Source: Rhodamnia argentea (taxonomy: Eukaryota; Streptophyta; Magnoliopsida; Myrtales; Myrtaceae). Taken from it: 64,000 nucleotides of DNA. The notes under the pieces are model-generated. The model searched no databases. It saw only the letters and a list, made by a program, of their open reading frames with translations, and was not told the origin of the DNA. The stretch lies in NCBI RefSeq assembly GCF_020921035.1, contig NC_063151.1, positions 21,830,934-21,894,933 on the forward strand, written 5' to 3'. Positions 23,467 to 35,404 of the stretch are shown here, in pieces. The position numbers were made by a program, and so were the translations under genes. Within the stretch, counting starts at the first letter, position 1. Every line of letters starts with the position of its first letter.

Positions 23467-26400
23467 TCAATTCACTACGAGAGATGTCAAGAATGCCAAA
23501 GCAGCAATGAAAATCATTATGTTCAGAAAATAGTTGGATTGTAGAGGCTTATCTGGGCTTCCACCAACCGCTTCATACTCAGCTCGGATCTTTTGCTTCA
23601 TAGCATCTGAGAGCTCTCTCTGCAATTCAAATACGCAACACGCATTGAATTTTTATTCCTCCCTTCGGTAAGACTCCCAAAGTTTTAAGAAGTGGTTTCA
23701 CACGATTGAAAATATCCTCATCTTTTACATTTAAAAGACACGGCACAGACGCGACAGTGTTTTCTAATCCTGCAGCAAACCATGAGAAAACGAGGAACAT
23801 GAACGATTCGCAAAGAAATAATCTTTTCGTTAAAGATTGCGTAATGAAAAGGAACTTTCTTTAACAAAGGAAGATCAAGATGTAAGTTATTTCTTAGTAT
23901 AACCTTTCCAGATGAGTAGGTGGCAGCCACAAACTTCTCCGGTGCAGCTTTACCATCTATCACGATACCCTGAAATTAATTGACGTTAGCCATGTTCTTT
24001 ATAAGTTATACTGCAAACTTTTAAATCTAGACCGAAGCAAAACTTGTAAATAAGTAAAACCACTTGTTATTTATACACATTTTCCATAACAAGCCAAACA
24101 TCAAAGCCGATAAGATGAACTTGATGGTTATTCATGCCATGCAATATTTGGCAATAAAACTACAATTCGATGCGTCTCCATATGGGAGGGCCCATCAATC
24201 CTGCAAACATCACTTGATCCAGAGGCCGATCCCATCACAACAGATGGTCGACTAGTCAAGATGAACACCATGAAAAAACTTCAAATATTCAGTCAGTTCT
24301 TGTAAAACTTTGGCCATTAGCTCCTTGATAACTTAAAATTTAGAGGAAAAAATCTGGCATGGAAATGATTAAACACGGTCCAATAAACAGTCACTACAAT
24401 CAGCAGAGGAATGACCATAAGAGAGCACTAACAAACCTCTGGAGGATCAAATTTGGCACCAAGGTTGCTGAGTTTTGCATGAGCTTCTGCATAATCCTTG
24501 AAGAATGCTTCCTGATCTTCAGCATATTTCTCAGCATAGACCTGCAGTTCGCCAACATTCTTTAGAAAGATAAACCATAATTGGAGGCTTCCTCTTGTAT
24601 TTTGGAGCTTTCAGCCCAACTCTGTTCACCTTGAATGAAGGATCTTCAAAAAGAACACCATCAGTCGGCAATACTAGCAGGTTTTCGTCCCTCTGTTCTT
24701 TTATATCCTGCATGAAACAATCAGGACAGCATACCACTTAATTCTGTATCACCATCTTCCCATGGAAAAAGTACATATGGATTCAACTCGCAAACCTTGA
24801 AGTATGAGTTATCAAACTTCAACCATTGCACAGTCCATGACTGTCCACCTGGTGCTCCTGGTCCATCTTTCTGTGACACAATGGAGGCAATCACGATTAA
24901 TGAATGCCACTCATACTACTCTTAATCATTTCAACTAAACTGTATTGTTTTCGACCAAAAAAAAAAAAAAAAAACTGTATTGTTGAATATAGCCGTATAA
25001 GTTCGATTCAAGCAGCCATTAATTTGTTATAGAGGAGAACCCTTTTCCCAAGCTTCAATGTCCACTAACATTTAAACTGTAGGTAAGAACAACACACGTA
25101 CAGAACTAATATAGCAAAGATCACAATGCCCAAGCATATTTGGACACCAACATAAGATCAAGTTAGAACATATTAAAGCTGGGGGTGTGGCTTAAAGTGG
25201 GAATAAGATGAAAAACTTTTAGAAGTTAGTACACGAAAGGCAACAGCCTAAAGATGATAAAGTAAGAAGATGTGACGTTACAATGGACACATGTAAAAGA
25301 GGTAAGGAAGACGTAAAAGACATGGATTGATACTTTCTAGAAAGATGCCAGGTTCTTGAATTTTACAGAGGATTCAATACTGCACAGAGTGCAATGCTGT
25401 AAATGAACTCTTTAAGCTGACCTACCAACCCGTAATATCCTTGGTGGTTGTAGTACTAGAAGAAAATTAAAAATATCAGTTGATATGGACTTCGTCTATG
25501 AAAATTAATAGTCAACACTACACTGTAAATGGTTATTCTTTCTAGGCATCACATTGACCATCAAGACAGAATTTACAGCGATGTCCTTATGCAAAATCAA
25601 TCTATTTCTGATGGTTGACCACTGATAGAATGCCATGCCACTGCAAAGCTCCTTAAGTGCTAGGAGCTCAATGAAATATGGTTTCTAAAATCCAAACAAA
25701 ACATTCCTGTAGTTTTTCAGGTTCATCGGAGTCTTGTTCCTTGTTATTCATTTAAAGATGATCAAGAGTTCATAACTGTAATTCAATACCTAGGAGGACT
25801 TTCGGTTCACCTATTGTAACCATGGAATATTACATTCTGAGCACTATGCGCTGTTAGCCTGTTTCAGAATTCTTAATTGCAAGTTGATTTTGTCTAATGA
25901 TAGTACTGAGCAACAATAAACGAATAGAAAGTAATTAGGTACCGTGTACTTCGTTTCTGGCTTGCCCCAACCACTACGTTCTGGTCTTGACCTTCCAAGA
26001 GTGTGTGCCCCAGACAAAGCAACTATTTCCTGCATAACAGAGAATTCATAGTCTCAAGCATATGAGATGCACACAAATAGCACACAACATCCTATTAGAT
26101 AATAACTATAAACACCTTGTCATTTAGTCCCATCCTGTAGAAAACTTCGCGGAGATGATCGGCTGGTGAAGGGGGGCCAGCATCTGAAAGAAAGAACTGT
26201 TCAGATAAAAAGAGAAGAAGTGGATCGTTCCAAGAGGAACTAACAAAAACTTTTTCTAGCAGAAGTAGAAAGTACACTAATAAGTAAGACAAAAAGATCT
26301 GAGAAAGAGGAGAAGAACTCAATCACCGAAACGAAAAAGAAGAAGTGGAAGCTCCAGCAAAGAGATAGAAAATGACTTCTAACCACAGAAAGGACAGAAT

Positions 26401-28635
26401 GTTCAAGTTCATTTATGCGTGATAAAGCGCATCTAAATGCATATTCTTTCTATTTCCAAACAATGCTTTGTTTCAAAAGCTTACCACGCATCAAATACCT
26501 CTCTTCTTGCTTGAATTTTATTAGGAAATGCCTAAATGAATCAAGTCATCTAGAACTTCATTTGTTGCCCAAATCAGCAGACTCCATTTGTTTAAAATTA
26601 CCACCATTCTTCAACCTTAAGTACAAATATTAGGGTGCCCACTTAGATTTATCACAGAAAAAGCAGTTCAAGAAATCAGCAAATAGCAACAGCTTTTCCA
26701 AGACAATTTACAGTGCTTCACAGAGCCAAATTAATGATCTCCTAGTACAACAAAGCCGAGTCAATGTCCACTCTGTAATGAACAACAATGTTTCACTCAC
26801 CAGGAAGCCTCCCTTCTTCAGGGCACTCCTCAGGTTTTGAGACATCAACTCTTCCATACTTCATGGGAATCTTGGGACCACCACCTTCCTGAAGAATAAA
26901 GTGATAAGTAGAATATTTTCACAAAGAATGAGAGAATCTCAGGTTAAGTATGGCTTAAAGAAATCTCTGGTGGAGCAACTAAGAGTGCACAAACTGACCT
27001 CAATAGCAGTAGCACTAGCCAGCTGAAACAAATCTGCATATGTCACACTGGGATACTTTTCTTTGATTGGCTCAAGAAGTTTTAATGCATTTACAAGACC
27101 TGTAAAAGCTAGTTTTGAGGAAAGTTCAAGAAACAAGTCACAGCACCCCTGGTATCACAGTTAAATCATTACCAGCATTAGCTGCATGCTTAAGCTCAAT
27201 TTCAAACCGAAGACTCCCATTAGCTCCACCTCTTTTAGGCCATTCTTCAATGTTCTTATTATAAGTACCGGCATCATGCCATCCCAACCGCACCTGTAAA
27301 GTATTTGCATGGAATTAGCAGCAAAATTCTATTTCCTTTTCCTAAATAACACAAATAACACATAGATCATCAGACAAGGTAGATTGTATAGACCACAGAT
27401 GCGAGAGAAAGAAGACTAGCATGGTATCATCCCTAAATCCATTAATCAATCCTCCTCTCGTGTCAATCTTGTTTGATTTTGTGTAAGGGCAGCAGGAAAA
27501 TCCTAGTGATTAGCCACTTCAGGATTTTCAGTTCTCTATTGTGAGCAAGCTAAACGGGTGGGAACAATATCATATAGCTTCACTCTCAGGGTCTTCTATT
27601 ATCCATAGCATCACATAGTTCATCAACCCCTTTTTCTCAACCATGGGCTCACTCCAACATATCCACTTCCTCGAAGGGATGGATGATTAGACTAAACACA
27701 ACACAATAGCAAGAGCAATTCTGTTCATGAAGCATCTTCTTGTGACGCAATCAAAGCAGAATATAGGCTCATTCGGGCAAATGACACAAACAGGCAGAAT
27801 ACAACTAATCCCTTTTGATTCGAAAGATTTGCGTGACGTAAAAGGAATATGAAGACACGTTACCAGAATAGGATGACAGAATTTAGTCTTAAGAAGCTCC
27901 TTAATTTCTTCCCTGGCACCCTTCAGCTGCTCCGGATCTGACGCGGCACATTTAGGAGACGCCACTCCACTGTACAGCGCGGCCGACAAATGCATAGACG
28001 GCCTCCTCTGTATTCAATCACCATTTAAGCAGAAAGCCACTATTAAGCAGTAGGAAACGACGGAATCGAAACAACAATACGGGGAACACGACCAGCACAT
28101 ACGCGCATGTCCAACGTACTCTCTGAGAGAGAGAGAGAGAGAGAGAGCTAAACGACTTCAGTCAAGCTACATAAAAGAGGCACACCGAACAGACACACTC
28201 AGAGCGAGACCGAACCAAAACGCAGCTAATCAGAGCAAAGCAGCCAAAGCAAAGCAGCAACGCAAGATCACCACAAACGAATGTTCCATTCATGTCCTCC
28301 TAGACTGAGAGAAGGAACACCGAACCTAAACTCGAACTTGTCGAGGAAGACGAACGAGGCGAGGTTGGAGCAAAGAAAGAGAACGCGGGCGCGCGCGCGC
28401 ATACCTGGTTGAGGAAGAGGCGAGAGACGAGAGGGGACGATCCGCGGAGGCATCGGAGAGAGGAGAGAGAAGCAGGGGAGGAGGAGGAGGAGAGAGAGAG
28501 ACGGGCTCGGGAGGCGGAGGGGAGGAGGCGGGAGGTGGCGGCGCCGGTGAGAGAAGCCATGGTCGCCGTTGCTGTGGACGCAGTTGGTGGCGGTGTTGAG
28601 AAGGAGAACTGCGACGGGAGCGCTCGAAGTTCCAT
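23467..28635 (-). CDS. tAPX: Thylakoid ascorbate peroxidase, chloroplast (tAPX form)
   Basis: This haem peroxidase removes H2O2 in the chloroplast using ascorbate. Twelve exons join in frame: 28635-28405, 28007-27864, 27293-27173, 27099-26999, 26888-26801, 26183-26116, 26029-25943, 24870-24796, 24707-24630, 24541-24437, 23969-23904 and 23619-23467, giving 438 residues. The Ser-rich N-terminus (about 90 residues) is a plastid transit peptide. A second in-frame ATG lies at 28560, but the upstream start resembles Arabidopsis sAPX (a Pro/Thr run then Met-Ser), so I chose it. The active-site stretch [10 protein letters not shown] (R127, W130, H131) and the proximal haem ligand H260 in [11 protein letters not shown] are intact. 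The last exon adds [14 protein letters not shown] and a hydrophobic tail that anchors the enzyme in the thylakoid. A soluble form is annotated separately. The 3' tail is shorter than in Arabidopsis tAPX. Confidence 0.97.
23764..28635 (-). CDS. sAPX: Stromal ascorbate peroxidase splice form (sAPX)
   Basis: Exons 1 to 11 are those of the thylakoid form. Within the following intron, an acceptor (TGCTGCAG, ending at 23770) is followed by GAT TAG at 23769-23764, so splicing here would add one Asp and stop, giving 389 residues with no membrane anchor. An AATAAA on the same strand at 23657-23652 could end this transcript before the thylakoid exon. This is the arrangement described for the spinach chloroplast APX gene, where the soluble-form exon encodes a single Asp, a stop and its own polyadenylation signal. 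The sequence pattern is seen directly; use of the exon is inferred. Confidence 0.72.
28125..28147. repeat. GA microsatellite in APX intron 1
   Basis: About eleven GA units lie in the first intron of the APX gene, some 120 bases before exon 2. Confidence 0.9.
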
Positions 28636-28868
28636 TTTCGTCCCCTTTTCCTTGTGGGCTTGTGGAGATCACACGCGCTTTATTCGCGGCCTCTCCTTTC
28701 GTTCGGGTTGGGGATTATTGAATGGCTTGTGCTTGAGCCCAGTGTCGGACCGCGAGTGTGTCACTTGGACCAGTCTTATTTATTTGCAATTTCGTTTCCT
28801 TTTTTTTCTCTCTCTTTTTGGTCGTTGGTAATTTGTCCTTCATCCTATCTCCAACAATACACGTTGAG
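28636..28868 (-). promoter_or_regulatory. APX 5' UTR and proximal promoter
   Basis: This stretch lies directly upstream of the APX start codon. I see no clear TATA box. It runs into the first copy of the three-copy repeat. Confidence 0.4.
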
Positions 28869-29130
28869 GCATCTAATCTTGAAATCCTAGTTACAAGATT
28901 CCACACCTCCGTCGGCCACCCACCGGGCTCGTGCTCCGGCACCGGTGATAATTCTTTGTCATGCGAAATCCAAACGTCCCACATTGATGCCGTGTTTGGC
29001 TGGACCAAACTACGATCCAAATCCAGGACGATGGTGCAAAGCACCGTGCCACCCCCACAAAAAAGCTCCAAACTACTGTCTTGCCAGCCGTGTTTTGTAG
29101 AACTTGCGCGATGTGAGTACCAGCTCTGAA
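28732..29130 (+). repeat. Three-copy spacer repeat, copy A
   Basis: The copy begins with CTTGAGCCCAGTGT, continues through CATCTAATCTTGAAATCCT (28869) and GCCGTGTTTGGCT (about 29000), and ends near AAAAGCTCCAAACT and GTTTTGTAGAACTTGC. Copies B (29396) and C (30613) keep the same order of phrases with many base differences. Confidence 0.65.
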
Positions 29131-29395
29131 TTCTAAATCGTAAAAGTTTATTTCTTGGTCGCCTGATGTCTCTTGAAGTTGAATTTCCTGTGGTTTCTCA
29201 AAGACTTGTAGAGTTTTTTATCCTTCCATACGTTTCGAAATAATTCTTAAACTTTTTTTTGGTCAAAATGATTTTTCGATTTAGCATGTGTTTATTTGGC
29301 AAAAAATAAATAATTTAAAATTTTATTTTTTAATAAAAAAAATATTTCCATTTATTTACGATAATCGTTTTCGTCTTCGATCTTGAGGTTGAGCT

Positions 29396-29810
29396 TGAGC
29401 CCAGTGTTGGACGGAGAGCGAGCCGATATGTCCACGGGTTCTTATTTGTCCTTATCCTGTCTCTAGAAGACACGCTGATCTAATCTTGAAGTCCTGGTTA
29501 GTAAGCTACGATTCCACGCCTTCGTCAATCACCAGGCTCGTGCTAAGCGGCGTCGGTCATGTCCCGAACGAGCGTCTCGTCGCGCGAAATCCGACCGTCG
29601 ATGCTATGGCCGTGTTTGGCGGATCCGAAGCGAGGAAACGTCTCGTCACCTGACGATTGGCGTCTCGTTCCTTTAGTTTGAAGATGAAAACGAGCCACGG
29701 CGCTCTTGTCGTGCAAAGCGTCTCGCCGCCCTAGAAAAAGCTCCTAGCCTTATACCGTGTGTTTGTAGAGCTTCTTGCATCATGCAGATACGAGCTTTGA
29801 GCGTTTAGAG
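29396..29810 (+). repeat. Three-copy spacer repeat, copy B
   Basis: The order of phrases is as in copy A: CTTGAGCCCAGTGT, GATCTAATCTTGAAGTCCT (29477), GATTCCACGCCTTCGTC, GCGCGAAATCCGACCGTC, GCCGTGTTTGGCGG (about 29620), AGAAAAAGCTCC (about 29730) and TGTTTGTAGAGCTTC. Confidence 0.65.
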
Positions 29811-30612
29811 CACGATGTATTACATAGTTGACTGATGTCTTATGAAGTCAATATTAGATCTATCAAAATAAGTCATAAATCAATTCTTGACACTATATAT
29901 GGTGAGCTGATTTATTATACGAGTTAGTTTTATTAAATAAATATTATTTTTAAATATAACGTGGGTGTTAAATGAGCCGCACATGGATTTACAACTTCCT
30001 TAATCACAACCCACTTCTATAACTCTCTTCATTCTCTCTTGCTCTCATTCTATCCCACACCGCATTCTCACATCAAATTATGAAAGTATTTCGGGAATAT
30101 GGATCGAGTACAGGCCACTATATTTGCATTGCATCCAAATGGGTCAAAACGGGTTAAATTGATTTATTTGGATCACCCTAAAGCGGATCCCGCCCACGCA
30201 TTTAATGGGTCTAGTCATTAGATTTGTAATACGTGAAAATGAGTCAAAACGGGTTAAATGAATTTATTACGGTCCGGATAATTTTTTATCCGACCTACCC
30301 ATTCGATGGGCCTAGTCAACACCGCGATCTCCGGAAAACAGATAAAGTTTCATTCGAGAAATTTCCTTGGGCCTAGTCATAAAAATTGGCATCTTTCTAT
30401 TTCAGCTTTTGAATGCTAAATATTATTTTAGCTTTGAAGATGACGACTCCGTGTAGGAAGTGGGGATTTGTTTAAGCCAGGGGTGTCGAGGCTCATGTGA
30501 TGGTCAAAAAATGCCAAAAAAAAGCCGAACCACCTACTCCGATCGCGTAAGCACGTTCGCAAGCCCCCCCAAGTAGTCAATACCATTGTGTCCACCTTGA
30601 AATATTTGAGGC
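29811..30612. other. Spacer between repeat copies
   Basis: No gene is seen. A phrase GGGTCAAAACGGGTTAAAT recurs at 30138 and, with small changes, at 30240, so this part also carries a short local duplication. Confidence 0.4.
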
Positions 30613-31720
30613 ATCTAATCTTCAAAGCCCCAATTAGGATTCCACGCCTTCATGGGTCGCCAGGCTCGTGGTCCGGCCTCGATGATATATCGCACCATAG
30701 TTTCGTCGTGCGAAATCCGACCGTCTACATTAAGACCGTGTTTGGCCAACAGAAGATGATTGAAAAAGTACAAAAAAAAAAAAAAAGTTAGGATTAATAT
30801 CACGAAAAACTCTAAATTGATACATCTATGGCAAATTTACCTAAAATTATTATTTTTATCACAAAAAAGCCACAAACTTGTACGTTTGTGACAAATTTAC
30901 CCTTAACTATTTTTATGATCATCAAAAATTCGAAATTGGTACACATGTGATAAATTTACCCCAAACCAATACACTTGTGATAAATTTATCGTCTGTTAGC
31001 TTTTGTTAAATCTTACCGTTAAATTGCTGGGTTAGATAACACGTGATAATTGATGGGTATACATATTTACTGTTTTTCCTCTTTGTTTATCACATTTGTA
31101 TCAATTTGAGATTTTTCGTGGTATTAATTCAATTTAACGAAAACTAACGAAAGGTAAATTTGGCACAAATGTACAAGTTTGGGTAAATTTGTCACAATGT
31201 ACCGGTTTGAGTAAATTTATCACAAGTGTACTAGTTTAGGGTTTTTTGTTATAAAAAAAAATAGCATGAGATAAATTTACCAGTAGATGTATCGGTTTGA
31301 GATTTTACGTGATAAAAAAAGCAGTTTGAGCTAAATTTGTCACAGATATATCGGTTTGAGATTTTTCGTGGTCAAAAAAATAGTTTGGGGGTATATTTGT
31401 CACATGTATAACAGTTTGAGATTTTTCGTGGTATCTATCGCATTAGTACGATATGAGAAAAAAAGGTTTATGACTAATTTGATCTAATTGAAACTGTTTA
31501 AGATCGAGTTGATATCAATACAATAAATTTATGACTTTTTTAATACTTTTCTATGCATAAGATAGGAAATCTCTTACCACGACGATTTTGACGGGCCGAA
31601 GCGTCATGCCATCCTTAAAAAAGGAAAAGAAAAAGCTCCGAGCGCCATCTTACCCCGTGTAGGCAGTACTTGCGTGGTGCGAATATGGGCGGCGAACTCT
31701 GGAGCACAAGCTTTTATTCC
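30613..31720 (+). repeat. Three-copy spacer repeat, copy C, split by an insertion
   Basis: The first part (30613-30748) has CATCTAATCTTCAAAGCCCC, GATTCCACGCCTTCATGG, GTGCGAAATCCGACCGTC and GACCGTGTTTGGCC. The matching tail, GAAAAAGCTCCGAGCG and then GTACTTGCGTGGTGCG, appears only at about 31627-31685. The minisatellite-like element at 30785-31440 and following sequence lie between them. Confidence 0.6.
30785..31440. mobile_element. Minisatellite-like inverted-repeat element, member 1
   Basis: The left end (TTAATATCACGAAAAACTC) and the right end (GAGATTTTTCGTGGTAT) are mirror images. Inside, a unit of about 35 to 45 bases combining AAATTTGTCACA, GTGTACTAGTTT and GGGATTTTTTGTGG-type phrases repeats many times, first in one direction and then in the other. 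Related elements lie at 33105-33480 and 52408-52850. Confidence 0.6.
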
Positions 31721-31841
31721 ACGGTTGATTCGACTTCTCGCAAAGTTAATTCTACAGTTTTAAGTCACTCGAAGCTTTTCTATAATTTCTGAAATAACTA
31801 TCCTATGGCGCAACTTTCGTGGGTTGTTTGTCAACGACGAA

Positions 31842-31918
31842 AGTGTGAACGCAAAGCATCCAGACAGATTCCTTGGCTTCGTTTGTCATTTTCCATACCA
31901 AACACGACATACGGATAA
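31842..31918 (+). repeat. 77-base direct repeat, left copy
   Basis: It begins AGTGTGAACGCAAAGCATCC and ends CATACGGATAA. It matches 32471-32547 with about five base differences and lies just left of the palindromic element. Confidence 0.92.
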
Positions 31919-31926
31919 GGAGAAGG

Positions 31927-32464
31927 GAAAGTTGTTAAAAAAGTCTTAAACCTTTCACATTTTTATCTAATTCAATCCTAAACTTTTTAAGTTTGCCGAT
32001 TCAGTTTTAAACATTTTCACTTTGTGCCGATTCAGTTCTATTCGCCGAAAATCGCCGACGTGGATGCTAAAGACAATTTTTAATAATTTTTTATTTAAAA
32101 AACTCTATTTTTATTTTTTGGATTTTTGGGTTTGCTAGCTTCAAGGCCGGCGACCCCTTCAAGAATAGGCCCGGCAAGGGTCGTCGGCCCCTGCACAATG
32201 ACCAACGGGCGTCGCCGCCGGCCCTAATCCTGCCGGGGTCGCCGGCCTTGAAGCTAGCAAGGTAAAGATAGAAAAAAAAATAGATTTTTTCAAATAAAAA
32301 TTATTAAATATTATTCACGTCAGCGTCGGGAGTGCCACGTAGGACGGTTGATGTCCACGTCAGCGATTTCTGAGGAATAGAACTTAATCGGTATAAAGTG
32401 AAAATGTTTAAGACTAAATTAATAAAAATATGAAAGGTTGAAGACTTTTTTTGACAATTTTTTC
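31927..32464. mobile_element. Near-perfect palindromic element with GC-rich core
   Basis: The left arm begins GGAAAGTTGTTAAAAAAGTC and the right arm, reversed, begins GAAAAAATTGTCAAAAAAAG. The arms run about 240 bases each and contain AAACATTTTCACTTT, GCCGATTCAGTTCTATTC and GCTGACGTGG-type phrases. The centre is an inverted pair of GCTAGCTTCAAGGCCGGCGA around a GC-rich loop. It has no coding capacity. This is the best preserved member of a family also seen at 19377, 21780, 39140 and 54330, and possibly 55180. Confidence 0.8.
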
Positions 32465-32470
32465 TACGAG

Positions 32471-32547
32471 AGTGTGAACGCAAAGCATCCAGACAGATTC
32501 CTTGTCTTTGTTTGTCATTTTCCATGCCAAGCACCACATACGGATAA
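32471..32547 (+). repeat. 77-base direct repeat, right copy
   Basis: This is the partner of 31842-31918, with the same length and order and about five differences, lying just right of the palindromic element. Confidence 0.92.
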
Positions 32548-33104
32548 CCATATTCTCTCGGACAAGTTCCGTTGTCATTAAAGCAACGTTCAATCACTTA
32601 TCGTTAGAATGATTGTCCATCATAGCAGAAAACCAGACAAATTATTGAACTTAAGAGAAGGACGATTCTAATATTCCGCCCCTAAAATTTGGGTTTTCTT
32701 CATGCAGTTATACTTTCGAAAAAAAATTGGCAAGCGTCAAAAAACGGTTGCAGGAAAAGAAAAAGAACTCACGGTCACTTGCTTTTTCGTTAATTTGTTC
32801 GTCACTTTCCGACATTTGGTGAATTTTTCATTTTTTTTTATTTGCAGCTTACGAACTTACCAACTCATTTTTCACAAAATTTTATTTGATTTGACAAATC
32901 CCTTAAATTTACCAATTCTTTTTTAGATGAATCTTTAGTTGAGTGATCTGGCATACACATAACTCAAAGCCCGTGATTGAAGATATCATCTCCATATGAG
33001 TTTACCAACCTCTGTTCAAATAACTTACTAGCTTTTCTTTCATTAAGTTACCACTACTTTTGGTTTATCAATCCCAATTTGGGTTGCTCATATTGTTTTT
33101 ATGA

Positions 33105-33480
33105 AGGGCTAATACCAGCATCGAAGATCCTAAATTGGTACACTCGTGCAACATTTACCACCAAACTAATTTCTGTGTCATAAAAACCATAAAAACTAGT
33201 ATCTTCTACCACATTTACTCCAAACTAATTTTTATATAATAACCCACAAATTAGTATGTCGGTGCCACATTTACCCCGAAATGATACACCTGTATCACGT
33301 TTACCTCAAATTACAGTGAATTTGGTCCTAAGGTAAGGATTAACCGGTTACACCAAAGGATAATGCAAATATTAGTGAGAATCCAATGCCCCGAAAACCT
33401 AAGGATTGGGATTTGTTTGGAGTAAATATGGCATGGGTGTATCGATTTGGGATTTTTTGTGGTATTAACCTTTTTTAAAA
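33105..33480. mobile_element. Minisatellite-like element, member 2
   Basis: It has GCTAATACCAGCATCGAAG-like and TTGGGATTTTTTGTGGTATT ends and internal phrases such as CACATTTACCCCG and ACACCTGTATCACG. It is shorter than the member at 30785. Confidence 0.45.
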
Positions 33481-35404
33481 TTTAACAAAGTTTTAGTTAA
33501 GTTACCCACTTTTGTTTGTGAAGGAACCAATCCCAATAGCATACGCAATGGAAATGGCCGAAAATAACATGCCCTAAATCAACTTGAATCATTGATCGAA
33601 GAAGTATATTACGTAGAACGAATATACCTCGATTGCAATAAATTAAGAGTCCCAAGACGCAGGTAAGAGAGAATCCGGATCCGACCATCGCTCGTTCTTC
33701 AAGAGAAAACCACAAAGAGTTTTTGGAGAGTATTATTGCTTCGGAACTTATGTTTTGTTCTGACAAAGGGAATGTATATATTTCTCCTCTTTTAGAATCG
33801 GAATCAAATCTCCGATTATTGCAATCAAATAAGACTTGCCTATTTTAGTCTTATATTATATGGTAATTGTTACCATACAAAAGCAATCTTTATTTTTTGC
33901 CATTAATGGGCGCAATTATTTTCAGCAATTTGCTTTACTTGACAATCCATTATATTAATAATCTTTTTTAGAAAATTATAAAGAATGAAGTGTGTTACCA
34001 AATAGTTTTGCTTACCAAATTTTCTTTGAGTAAGTTATCCATGTTTTTTTCGACTTATTTTGTCTTTGACAAAAAAATTTATTTCCGTTATCTTTTACCG
34101 ACTTTTCTTTACCTTTCTTACTTAAATTTGCCAACTATCATATGAAACTCCCAACCTCCAACTGTTCTCCACTTAAGTTACCAACTGTTATTTGAATTAC
34201 TTACTAATGTTTATTTAATTATTTAATTTACCAAAAGTCTTGAGTTTATCTTACATAAATTTAGCAATATTTTTGTTGATTATCAACTTTCATTTCATTA
34301 GGTTGCCAACTAGTTTCCATTTACTTTCCAACCTTCATTTGAGTTAGTTATCGCAATTTATTTATTTACTTAAAGCGAGTAATTTTTCTATAAGTTACCA
34401 ATTTTTATTTGTCTTTCTTACTAAATAGTTGGTAACTTAATCGACAGTAATTTGATGAGTCATTTACAATGATGTCAATGATTACTTACAACAGTTGGTG
34501 AATTTAAAATGTCATCAAGAAAGATAGACAAAACTTGGTAAAAGATAGAGAAAAGTTAGCAATTAAAAGAGAAATAAACTTACTATGTAAATCAGAAAAG
34601 AACTTGTACACAAGAGTAGTTGGTAACTTGATAATGAAAAAGTTAGTAACCCACTCTACTTAAGATTTTTTTTTCCAAAAAAAATTATTAAATATAAAGC
34701 ATTACTCATAAATACAAATAAAAGTGTGTAAATAAGGGTGAGCAAATTAAAACAAAAAACAAAAAAATTCCAATAAGTATCTCAAATGAGACCCAATACT
34801 AGGTCGTAATTTCATAAGATAAAAAGTTGGTGAGTCACAGTAATTTCGATTAGTAATTGAACAATTGAGTTATTTAATTTAATGGGTTTCTATCAAATAC
34901 AAATAAAAATTAGTAACCCAAACTAACTGGTAATTTAATATAAGAAAAATTGGTTAGCCAATCTAATTTAGGAAGTAATTTTATATAATAATAGTTAAAT
35001 TCAAAGCGGTGTAAGTAAAATTTGGTAATTATGCAAATTATGAAAATATTGGTAATTTTATAAAAGTGTTGGTAAATTACCAACGAGTTTCTTGGAAAGA
35101 AAGTCACTGGTCATTCTTTTAATTAACGGGTGTCTTGACACTTACTAATACGAATTCAAATTTATCAACATGGAAAGAAATCAATATTTTTTGACACATA
35201 ACAAAGAATTCGTCGATTGTAATTAATTTGACACCTTTGTTGATACTTACACAAGCAACCGTCATTCTCTGGAAAAGATACTTGATGTTGTATAAACAAT
35301 TTAAACCAAGTCCAAATCTACCACTGACTTTTAAGTTGCTTTACAATGGACTTTTAATTTACAATTTTAGCGAACACAATTTGTATTTCGAAAAACTCTT
35401 TTAA
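33481..35404. other. AT-rich spacer
   Basis: No gene is seen. From about 34000 to 35100 the phrases TTACCAACT and AGTTGGTAACTT recur in both directions, which makes the stretch a loose fold-back. It is about 75 to 80 percent AT by eye. Confidence 0.4.

Noticed and set aside
23718-23963. Open read-through from APX exon 11 into the next intron as a third C-terminus
   Set aside because: It is open by chance for about 60 codons; the GAT TAG exon gives a better explanation of this intron.
28409-28831. Open frame on the plus strand over APX exon 1
   Set aside because: It is the mirror of the Ser/Arg-rich transit peptide on the other strand.
34000-35100. Recurring TTACCAACT phrases as a satellite or centromere repeat
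   Set aside because: No fixed period; the phrases lie in both directions and look like a worn fold-back repeat.
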